This document shows positions 6,996 through 12,197 of a stretch of 12,197 nt of DNA, piece after piece. The notes beneath the pieces were generated by a model, which made no database searches, had not been told where the DNA came from, and saw only the letters and a list, made by a program, of their open reading frames with translations. Position numbers and translations under genes: made by a program. The stretch lies in the NCBI GenBank assembly GCA_910579495.1, contig CAJTVD010000021.1, positions 39,651 to 51,847 on the forward strand, read 5' to 3'. This DNA comes from an uncultured Lachnospiraceae bacterium. Lineage in GTDB: Bacteria; Bacillota; Clostridia; Lachnospirales; Lachnospiraceae. Each line of letters begins with the position of its first letter. Position 1 is the stretch's first letter.

Positions 6996-8345
6996 ATGAA
7001 TCTTACCATAGAAACTGGCGTTTCTGCCATTACCGTTTTTTTGCAAGGATTGCTCAGCGTTTTTTCTCCCTGTGTGCTGCCGCTGATCCCTCTTTATATT
7101 AGTTATCTCTCCGGCGGGGCAAAGTCGGTGGACGGGGAAGGGAATATCACCTACCAAAGGGCCCGGGTCCTGAAAAACACCCTGTTCTTTGTGGTGGGCA
7201 TCAGCTTTGCCTTTTTCCTGCTGGGTTTTGGCTTTACTGCCGCAGGCAGGTTCTTCCATAATTACCAGACCCTGTTTACCCGTATCGGGGGGATCATTAT
7301 CATCCTCTTTGGCCTGTGCCAGTTGGGGCTGTTCGGGGAACAGTTCTTTTACAGGGAGCACCGCTTCCATTTCCAGCCTGATACCCTTGCCATGAACCCT
7401 CTCACAGCCCTTGCCATGGGCTTTACCTTCAGCTTTGCCTGGACACCCTGCGTAGGGCCTACCCTGGCCAGTGTGCTGATCCTGGCGGCCTCTGCCTCTT
7501 CCTCCTTTACGGGCTTTATGCTCATCGGCGTATATACCCTGGGGTTTGTCCTGCCCTTTATGGCTGTGGGGTTATTTACCAAAACTGTGCTGGATTTCTT
7601 CCAAAAACACCGCTCCGTGATGAAATATACCATTAAGGTTGGCGGCGTGCTGATGATCCTTATTGGGGTTATGATGTTCACCGGATGGATGAACAATATC
7701 AGCTCTTATCTCTCCGGCAATACAAATATAAACTCCGGCGCAGATTCCGGCAGCGGCACAACGGATGAGGGATCTGGCCCCGCCCAGGATTCTGGCACTG
7801 GTTCCGGCAATAATGCAGAGGAAGGCAGCGCCCCTTCCGGTGAAACTGAAAATGGCAACGCCCAAGCTTCCGGAGAGGATGGCGGAAAAGATACCCAGAT
7901 AGTCCCTGCCCCGGACTTTACCCTTACAGACCAGTATGGCAATACCCATACCCTATCCCAGTATAAAGGAAAAACTGTGTTTTTAAATTTCTGGGCTACC
8001 TGGTGCCCTCCCTGCCGGGCGGAAATGCCGGAAATCCAGGAAATCTACGAAGAATATGGGGAGAACCAATCAGATGTGATTGTATTGGGAATCGCCTCGC
8101 CGGACGTCGGCCAGGAAGGCCCGGCGGAAGGGATTGCGGCATTTTTAGAGGAAAACGGATACACTTATCCGGTAGTGATGGATACCGGGGGGCTGTACGC
8201 TTATTACTATAATATCAGCGCCTACCCTACCACATTTATGATTGACAGCCAGGGAAATGTGTACGGTTATGTAACGGGGCAGATTACAAAGGAAATTATG
8301 AAGAATATCATTGAACAGACAATGGGCAGCCCAGCAACAGAATAA
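6996..8345 (+). CDS. CcdA-like membrane electron transporter fused to TlpA-like thioredoxin
   Basis: Predicted to carry reducing equivalents from cytoplasmic thioredoxin across the membrane to an outward-facing thiol-disulfide domain. The 449-residue protein starts with a CcdA/DsbD-beta-type region of about six hydrophobic segments (1-230). Its redox cysteines are Cys26 (SPCVLPL) and Cys152 (WTPCVGPTL). A linker at about 240-302, rich in Ser, Gly, Glu and Asn, follows. The C-terminal TlpA/AhpC-like domain (303-449) has the active site WCPPC (Cys337, Cys340) and a cis-proline loop (Pro411 in SAYPTTF). This resembles the membrane core and thioredoxin end of DsbD without its N-terminal domain. 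The ATG has AGGAG 7 bases upstream. It is a single gene divergent from acpP; no cytochrome c maturation genes are adjacent, so the target (extracytoplasmic disulfide or methionine repair, for example) is unknown. Confidence 0.9.
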   Translation: MNLTIETGVSAITVFLQGLLSVFSPCVLPLIPLYISYLSGGAKSVDGEGNITYQRARVLKNTLFFVVGISFAFFLLGFGFTAAGRFFHNYQTLFTRIGGIIIILFGLCQLGLFGEQFFYREHRFHFQPDTLAMNPLTALAMGFTFSFAWTPCVGPTLASVLILAASASSSFTGFMLIGVYTLGFVLPFMAVGLFTKTVLDFFQKHRSVMKYTIKVGGVLMILIGVMMFTGWMNNISSYLSGNTNINSGADSGSGTTDEGSGPAQDSGTGSGNNAEEGSAPSGETENGNAQASGEDGGKDTQIVPAPDFTLTDQYGNTHTLSQYKGKTVFLNFWATWCPPCRAEMPEIQEIYEEYGENQSDVIVLGIASPDVGQEGPAEGIAAFLEENGYTYPVVMDTGGLYAYYYNISAYPTTFMIDSQGNVYGYVTGQITKEIMKNIIEQTMGSPATE

Positions 8346-8392
8346 CAGGTTACTGTAGCTTGAATTTTTTTGTGTATTTTCTATTAGGCATA

Positions 8393-8455
8393 GATATGCT
8401 CCCCATATGGTAGTTTTTGGATAGTTCCTCTGTCTACCTTTATGGGGAGCATATC
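8393..8455. repeat. Perfect 15-bp inverted repeat / stem-loop after the CcdA-TlpA gene
   Basis: GATATGCTCCCCATA (8393-8407) and its exact reverse complement (8441-8455) enclose 33 bases. Inside these, GGTAG (8409-8413) can pair with CTACC (8434-8438), giving a long hairpin. It lies 47 bases after the CcdA-TlpA stop, between convergent genes, a position suited to a bidirectional terminator. No U-tract follows the stem on either strand, so a canonical intrinsic terminator is not shown. A small mobile or dispersed palindromic element is an alternative. Confidence 0.6.
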
Positions 8456-8577
8456 ATTTCATTGGATTTTCAGGGGGGCGTAAATATTTTTATTCAGAGG
8501 TTTACTGGTTCATCTGTTTTGCGAACTTTTGGCAGAAGCCCTGAATTTATGCTGGTTTGAGCTATATCCGCATTTAA

Positions 8578-8679
8578 TTTTACCAAACTTTTGGTTGGTA
8601 AAAGATTTTTGCCTCTGATTTTGGTATCAAAATTGAGGAATTTTGAAAGTTGGTAAAATGGTTTGGGGAATTGGTAAAA
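8578..8679. repeat. TTGGTAAAA repeat cluster
   Basis: Three direct copies of TTGGTAAAA (8595, 8650, 8671) and one inverted copy (8578-8586) occur within about 100 bases. The inverted copy and the first direct copy form a stem with an 8-base loop. The spacings of 55 and 21 bp are irregular, so this is not a classical iteron array. It may be a protein-binding site or a remnant of a mobile-element end. Confidence 0.4.
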
Positions 8680-8684
8680 CTGCT

Positions 8685-8708
8685 GTTTCTACTATATACA
8701 GAAGAAAC
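8685..8708 (-). terminator. Possible weak terminator of the HEPN operon
   Basis: GTTTCT (8685-8690) and AGAAAC (8703-8708) pair exactly and can extend past a T-T mismatch by two pairs. On the minus strand the stem is followed by AGCAG and then TTTT. The distance to the T run is too long for a textbook terminator, so this is a weak call based mainly on position after the HEPN gene. Confidence 0.25.
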
Positions 8709-8749
8709 AAGCGAAGTTTTCCCCTTTTACTTCCCCTAACTATCCAACA

Positions 8750-9178
8750 TCATTCCTCAAGATCTTTAAACTGCTTCATGCAGTATGTTTCAGCCAATTT
8801 TATAAATTCATCTGCTACGGCAACCTGCCTTTCAGATTCTTCCCGACTGGCAATATAGAAATCATCATAGTCACTCGCATGACGAATTTCTTCAGCCTCA
8901 CCGATTTTTCTCCCTGTCTCTCTGGGAAAAATCTCATTTTTAACATAGTCCTTATTAAAATTTGCGATAGCATCTTTATGGCGTTTATAAGATTTTCCGC
9001 TCAACGCATGAACCGCATTGATTGAATGAAAAATAGCATAGTAAGCTCGATTATTTGCTCCCTTATATTCCTCTGCCGCCAATAGTATTCTTGCTGATTT
9101 CAAATCAGCTTTAGCGGTCTGGAGCCGATAGAGCACAAGGTCTTTTCTCGTTCCAATATCTTTTTTAGGTCGCTCCAT
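8750..9178 (-). CDS. HEPN-domain protein, probable toxin of an MNT-HEPN pair
   Basis: A 142-residue helical protein of the HEPN superfamily (PF05168-like), the partner of minimal nucleotidyltransferases. In characterised pairs of this kind (type VII, HepT-MntA) the HEPN protein is an RNase toxin and the nucleotidyltransferase neutralises it by adenylylation. The core helix NNRAYYAIFHSINAV (42-56) contains Arg44 and His51, an R-X6-H spacing at the outer limit of the HEPN nuclease motif R-X4-6-H. It lacks the RX4HXY form of the best-studied HepT, so nuclease activity is uncertain. An in-frame ATG at 9211 has no ribosome binding site. The ATG at 9178 overlaps the end of the nucleotidyltransferase gene by 14 bases, the arrangement expected for a coupled pair. 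Confidence 0.85.
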   Translation of the reverse strand: MERPKKDIGTRKDLVLYRLQTAKADLKSARILLAAEEYKGANNRAYYAIFHSINAVHALSGKSYKRHKDAIANFNKDYVKNEIFPRETGRKIGEAEEIRHASDYDDFYIASREESERQVAVADEFIKLAETYCMKQFKDLEE

Positions 9179-9506
9179 ATAAAACCACCCCTTCTTTATT
9201 AATATTTGCATAAAACGGATAATTAACTATCCATTTTCTAAAATGATCCTCACTCTTGGCAATAGGCTTTATATCCAAGTCATTATCCAGATTAAAATCA
9301 AAGGTCATATAGGAAAGCTGCTGGCTGTACACCTTTAAGTCCATATCAGACATATCAAGCAATATCATAATATCTATGTCTGAGTCTGCTTTGAAATCGC
9401 CTCTGGCATAAGAGCCATACAAAATTATCTTGCGTAAATGCGTACCATATATCTTTTTGATTTCTGCAATATACTGTTCTATCACGCTTTTCATTGACTG
9501 TGGCAT
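9165..9506 (-). CDS. Minimal nucleotidyltransferase (MntA-like antitoxin)
   Basis: A 113-residue stand-alone DNA polymerase beta-type nucleotidyltransferase. The catalytic signature GSYARGDFKADSDID (31-45) fits the GSX10DXD pattern of MntA antitoxins, with Asp43 and Asp45 as metal ligands. A third acidic position is offered by Asp78 in NDLDIKP. Family knowledge suggests it adds AMP to the neighbouring HEPN protein and so neutralises it. The frame is open to a TTG at 9530, but the ATG at 9506 has GGAGG 7 bases upstream and is preferred; an ATG at 9512 directly abuts the ribosome binding site. It precedes and overlaps the HEPN gene. Confidence 0.87.
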   Translation of the reverse strand: MPQSMKSVIEQYIAEIKKIYGTHLRKIILYGSYARGDFKADSDIDIMILLDMSDMDLKVYSQQLSYMTFDFNLDNDLDIKPIAKSEDHFRKWIVNYPFYANINKEGVVLYGAT

Positions 9507-9569
9507 AGCCATACCTCCTGCCGATTGCAATCACTTGCTTTAATCATATACACTATCAGTATGTCTTAT

Positions 9570-9597
9570 ATTCTAATTTATTGCTTCTCTGTGTCAA
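9570..9597 (-). promoter_or_regulatory. Predicted promoter of the MNT-HEPN pair
   Basis: On the minus strand TTGACA (plus 9592-9597) and TAGAAT (9570-9575) are 16 bases apart, 6/6 and 5/6 matches to sigma-A consensus. The leader to the nucleotidyltransferase ATG would be about 57 nt. No clear terminator separates it from the upstream HEPN gene, so read-through from that gene is possible. Confidence 0.5.
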
Positions 9598-9635
9598 TAT
9601 ATTTTCACTCTGTTTTACAAACTAGTTAATGGCAT

Positions 9636-10265
9636 TTATTTCAAATACATCCTTTCAGATAAATACTCTTCAAATTTCAAAATCATAAGGTCAAAAATTT
9701 CTTGTAACATGCTAATCTTATCCGAAATATTCGCATACTCCACAGTTATCCCATTTTCACCATGTGCTATTCTATTTCTTTGATTAACCAATTGATTAAT
9801 TTCTCCTTGATACTTTGTCAAACAATTCTCCATTCCAAATTTCCCCAAAATTACAACCAACTGTTTATAATTCAAATTAGATTTAGCAGTAAGCAATGCT
9901 GGATCAATATATAATGCTCTATCATAGTTTTCTGTAAACTTTTGAGCGAACTGGCAGGTTTGCTCAAAACTTTGCTTGCCTGCAAGGGGCTTTAATATGT
10001 CTTGTAAAGAAAATGCATACAATTCATTACGAACTAGTTTTTTATCCAAATGCAAATCATTTAAAAACGAGATAAGTTGCTTAAAACTTTCAACAATAAA
10101 ACCTTCCCAATGAGCATATATGTATGGAATACACATTCTATAATATTGATCTTTAACTTTTTGTGGATAAGTATTCAACGCTAAAATTCCAACTTTTTTC
10201 AAATCTTCCAGTTCTCTCATACGCCATTCTCTACTAGCTATTATTTCATTGGTAAGTGGATGCAT
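9636..10265 (-). CDS. MAE_28990/MAE_18760-type HEPN-like nuclease
   Basis: A 209-residue, mostly helical protein resembling the MAE_28990/MAE_18760 family of HEPN-like putative nucleases. The features seen are AHWEGFIVESF near 51-61 and the HEPN active-site pattern Arg163-X4-His168 in NQRNRIAHGENG. This Rx4H motif is complete, so RNase activity is plausible but inferred. The gene starts two bases after the stop of the DUF262 gene and has GGAGG 7 bases upstream, inside that gene's end. The two are almost certainly translated together, which suggests one functional unit: a sensing or regulating DUF262 protein with an RNA-cutting effector. Low GC content matches its neighbours and differs from the fatty-acid operon. 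Confidence 0.8.
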   Translation of the reverse strand: MHPLTNEIIASREWRMRELEDLKKVGILALNTYPQKVKDQYYRMCIPYIYAHWEGFIVESFKQLISFLNDLHLDKKLVRNELYAFSLQDILKPLAGKQSFEQTCQFAQKFTENYDRALYIDPALLTAKSNLNYKQLVVILGKFGMENCLTKYQGEINQLVNQRNRIAHGENGITVEYANISDKISMLQEIFDLMILKFEEYLSERMYLK

Positions 10266-10267
10266 TT

Positions 10268-11347
10268 TTATGCCTCCGATATTCCTAACAAAATCTGTTT
10301 TGCAATTTTAACTTTGTTTGTTATGCTCGTAGGATTACTGCTAGCTGAACCAACATATCTTGTAAATTCTTTTCTTTCCTTTAACTCCGCAATTCTTTTT
10401 CCTAATTCATCGATATTTATTTGTGATAGATTTGCTCTTTCTTCTGATAAACTTAACATTATTGCATCATACATACTTGTCGTAAAATATCTTCTTCCAA
10501 GCTTAAAAATATATTTCTCTTTTAACCCTTTAAGAACATTCATAATATTTTCAAACAGTTGTCTATCACTATTAACTATACTTTCATTAAACTCCCTACA
10601 CTGGCTTTCTAAATAATCGTCCATATAATCCTGTATATTAGCTTGAGCATATCTAGTTCCTTGGTTCTTCAAAGTCAAGTATCTCAACACTAATTCTTCA
10701 TAATACATCATCTCTTCATTTAATGTACTAATATTTACTATTTCTCTAAAAATCTCATTATTAGATAACTCTGCCACAAAATTACTATATCTACTATCCA
10801 AACCTCTAAAAATACAATTTCGTATTTCTTGTCTTGACAAACCTTCTCCACCTGTATTTAATCTCTTAAAAAGTTCATACCGCATTTTGAATTCACTTTC
10901 TTTAAGGATTATTTCCACTCTACATGGTGTACGTTTTATTTGAAGTTTATACTCTAAAGGCAGAGTATCTATAGTAATGCCTTTTAGCCCCTTTATTAAA
11001 CTCCCCTCAACTAATTCTAGCCCATTTTTAGGATATGGATCTCCATTTTCATCTTTAAGTTCATTAAAAAATGCCAAAACCGTGGAGACTCTTTGAAGAC
11101 CGTCAATTAATTCCCATTTACCATCTGGATTAGTTGCCACAAATATTGAGGGAAAAGGAATTCCCAATAATATTGATTCAATAAAATCAGACTGCCTCTG
11201 CTCATCCCACCTGAATGCCCTTTGATATTCTGGAGATATTATTATTTCCCTATCTTTATACATATTGATTATTTCTCCAAAAGACATATCCATTCTTTCA
11301 GATTTTATCTCTTGACGATACTTTTGAATTTCATCGCTAATATCCAT
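10268..11347 (-). CDS. DUF262 (GmrS N-terminal-like / ParB-like) protein
   Basis: A 359-residue protein whose N-terminal half matches DUF262 (PF03235), the ParB/sulfiredoxin-like nucleotide-binding domain found in GmrSD and BrxU type IV restriction enzymes. Visible signatures are SPEYQRAFRW (38-47), IDGLQRVSTV with the D-G-x-Q-R motif (82-86), and RLNTGG followed by LSRQEIRN (162-177). The protein contains no histidine at all, so the HNH nuclease domain (DUF1524) that completes GmrSD is absent. Cleavage, if any, would have to come from the adjacent HEPN protein. The ATG has AAGGAGG 9 bases upstream. It heads the two-gene unit. A role in anti-phage defence is an inference from the domain pairing and surroundings. 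Confidence 0.85.
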   Translation of the reverse strand: MDISDEIQKYRQEIKSERMDMSFGEIINMYKDREIIISPEYQRAFRWDEQRQSDFIESILLGIPFPSIFVATNPDGKWELIDGLQRVSTVLAFFNELKDENGDPYPKNGLELVEGSLIKGLKGITIDTLPLEYKLQIKRTPCRVEIILKESEFKMRYELFKRLNTGGEGLSRQEIRNCIFRGLDSRYSNFVAELSNNEIFREIVNISTLNEEMMYYEELVLRYLTLKNQGTRYAQANIQDYMDDYLESQCREFNESIVNSDRQLFENIMNVLKGLKEKYIFKLGRRYFTTSMYDAIMLSLSEERANLSQINIDELGKRIAELKERKEFTRYVGSASSNPTSITNKVKIAKQILLGISEA

Positions 11348-11554
11348 ATAAACTTTCCTCCTTTTACCACTTATATTTCCCTATATAAAAATATCTTTTA
11401 TTGATATAATATATTAGCAGTAGCATCTTCTTATATTCTAATTAAATGAGTATTTATATTATACCCTCTAATCATTTTTTTCAAAACCCAATTTTTCGGC
11501 TTCCAATTTTAGCACATGATGGTGTTCTTCCAACTTTAATTTTTCCTGTCAGTG
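11348..11554. other. AT-rich intergenic region upstream of the DUF262 gene
   Basis: No coding region with a recognisable product is seen. The segment contains the DUF262 ribosome binding site next to 11348, the tentative promoter at 11458-11484, and the sequence after the recombinase remnant. No clear terminator hairpin is visible. Confidence 0.5.
11458..11484 (-). promoter_or_regulatory. Possible promoter of the DUF262-HEPN unit
   Basis: On the minus strand a perfect TATAAT (plus 11458-11463) is preceded by TTGAAA (11479-11484) with a short 15-base spacer. The leader to the DUF262 ATG would be about 100 nt. The region is very AT-rich, so chance matches are likely and the call is tentative. 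Confidence 0.3.
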
Positions 11555-11785
11555 TCAGTTATCCAAATCCGTTTTCTTATTATCTTCATTCCCCATTTCT
11601 TCCGGTTCCATCGCCCTTCCAATTTTCCCAGCTTCTTCCTGATATTTGCTCTCCGACACATGGGTATGGATATCAATGGTTGTGCTGTAATGCTGGTACC
11701 CCATAATGCTCTGCACCATTTTGGGCAGCATCCCTGCCTCAAAGCAGCGGCTGCAAAAAGTACGCCGAATCGTATGTAGATACAT
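11555..11785 (-). pseudogene. C-terminal remnant of a tyrosine recombinase/integrase
   Basis: The 76-residue frame matches only the end of a phage-type integrase catalytic domain: HTIRRTFCSRCFEAGM (the HxxR box), LPKMVQSIMGYQHYSTT (the helix normally containing LGH), and TIDIHTHVSESKYQ, where integrases read D-x-Y-T-H-V. The nucleophilic tyrosine position is His, coded CAT, one transition from TAT. The Gly-His pair is Gly-Tyr, one transition from His. In frame upstream, a TGA at 11789-11791 closes the reading frame and the N-terminal two thirds are missing. It is therefore an inactive fragment, not a short functional gene. It lies directly behind the Rpn-like gene, marking an old integration or rearrangement site. 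Confidence 0.75.
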
Positions 11786-11817
11786 GAGTCACAAGTACAG
11801 ATAGCATTCCGCAAAAT

Positions 11818-12197
11818 CTATCCTTTCAACATCCCTGCATACTTAACCTTTTCCTCTTCTGGTACCTTCAACGCCTCCATCGCCTGCTCTGCTGTCAGCT
11901 TCAAAGTCTCCATCAATTTCCGGATTGCATTTAATGTTCCTGTCTCCAAACCACGTTCCATACCACGCTCCAAGCCAATTGCAATTCCTCTTTCCTCTAC
12001 CCCTTTACTCAGGTTACACATAGCCGACACCTCACTCTCCATTGTCTTTGTCATCGCAATATCAAAATCTTCCTGCAGGATTTTCTTCTTCTCTTCCGCC
12101 TCTTTTTCTGAAGACAAAAGCACACCCAGCAGTTTTAATATCCCTCTATAATTATCATCTCCTGCATGACCCAGACCCAAGCAGATCATGACCACAG
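11818..12197 (-). CDS. Rpn/PD-(D/E)XK transposase-like protein, C-terminal part (start outside window)
   Basis: The frame is open to the right edge, so only the last 126 or so codons are seen; the GTG/ATG codons near 12189-12195 are unlikely to be the true start. The visible part has a charged segment (SSEKEAEEKKKILQEDFDIAM), then MCNLSKGVEERG and a repetitive GLERGMERGLETG stretch. It ends with a helical motif, IRKLMETLKLTAEQAMEALKVP. This tail is characteristic of clostridial Rpn-family or PD-(D/E)XK nuclease family transposase proteins. The nuclease domain itself lies outside the window, so catalytic residues cannot be checked. The stop TAG at 11818-11820 is normal for such tails. Confidence 0.65.
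   Translation of the reverse strand, partial: VVMICLGLGHAGDDNYRGILKLLGVLLSSEKEAEEKKKILQEDFDIAMTKTMESEVSAMCNLSKGVEERGIAIGLERGMERGLETGTLNAIRKLMETLKLTAEQAMEALKVPEEEKVKYAGMLKG

Larger units (their letters stand above)
8346..8749. other. 404-bp intergenic region with repeats, no gene
   Basis: No credible gene is visible between the convergent CcdA-TlpA and HEPN genes. The region holds the 15-bp inverted repeat at 8393-8455, then an AT-rich segment containing TTGGTAAAA at 8595-8603, 8650-8658 and 8671-8679. An inverted copy TTTTACCAA at 8578-8586 forms a 9-bp stem with the first of these. A weaker stem-loop (8685-8708) lies 42 bases after the HEPN stop. Base composition changes from the GC-richer left side to AT-rich here, so the boundary of the accessory block probably falls in this interval. 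Confidence 0.6.

Noticed and set aside
8595..8679. TTGGTAAAA repeats as plasmid iterons or an origin
   Set aside because: Spacing is irregular (55 and 21 bp), there are only three direct copies, and no replication initiator gene is nearby.
11536..11814. Minus-strand open frame of 92 codons overlapping the integrase remnant
   Set aside because: Integrase homology lies in the other frame; this frame shows no conserved motif.

Overview
The window looks like a chromosome segment from an anaerobic Bacillota (Clostridia, probably Lachnospiraceae-like). The reasons are the FabK-type enoyl reductase, the gene order acpP-fabK-fabD-fabG-fabF-fabZ-acc, strong AGGAGG-type ribosome binding sites, and an Rpn-like gene with a charged repetitive tail. 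The genus cannot be fixed from the sequence alone.

Region 1 (about 1-6865, minus strand, relatively GC-rich) is a compact type II fatty-acid synthesis operon. In transcription order it carries acpP, fabK, fabD, fabG, fabF, fabZ and one long gene in which accD and accA are fused. Malonyl-CoA made by the carboxyltransferase is loaded on ACP by FabD, condensed by FabF, reduced by FabG, dehydrated by FabZ and reduced again by FabK. Genes overlap or lie a few bases apart, except for 111 bp between fabK and fabD. fabH, accB, accC and a fabT-type regulator, usual members of such clusters, are not seen here. Just downstream of the predicted acpP promoter lies a regular array of four CAAA-N3-TTTG palindromes at an exact 16-bp period, probably the operator of a MarR/FabT-like regulator.

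Region 2 (6996-8345, plus strand, divergent from the operon) encodes a membrane CcdA-like electron transporter fused through a Ser/Gly/Glu-rich linker to a TlpA-like thioredoxin domain. It is followed by a strong stem-loop.

Region 3 (about 8460-12197, visibly AT-rich, minus strand) is an accessory block. It contains a nucleotidyltransferase-HEPN toxin-antitoxin pair, a two-gene unit of a DUF262 protein and an MAE_28990-type HEPN protein (a candidate defence module), the eroded C-terminal end of a tyrosine recombinase whose catalytic tyrosine position reads His, and the 3' part of an Rpn/PD-(D/E)XK transposase-like gene cut by the window edge. The composition change, defence content and recombinase remnant suggest a decayed genomic island next to conserved metabolic genes.
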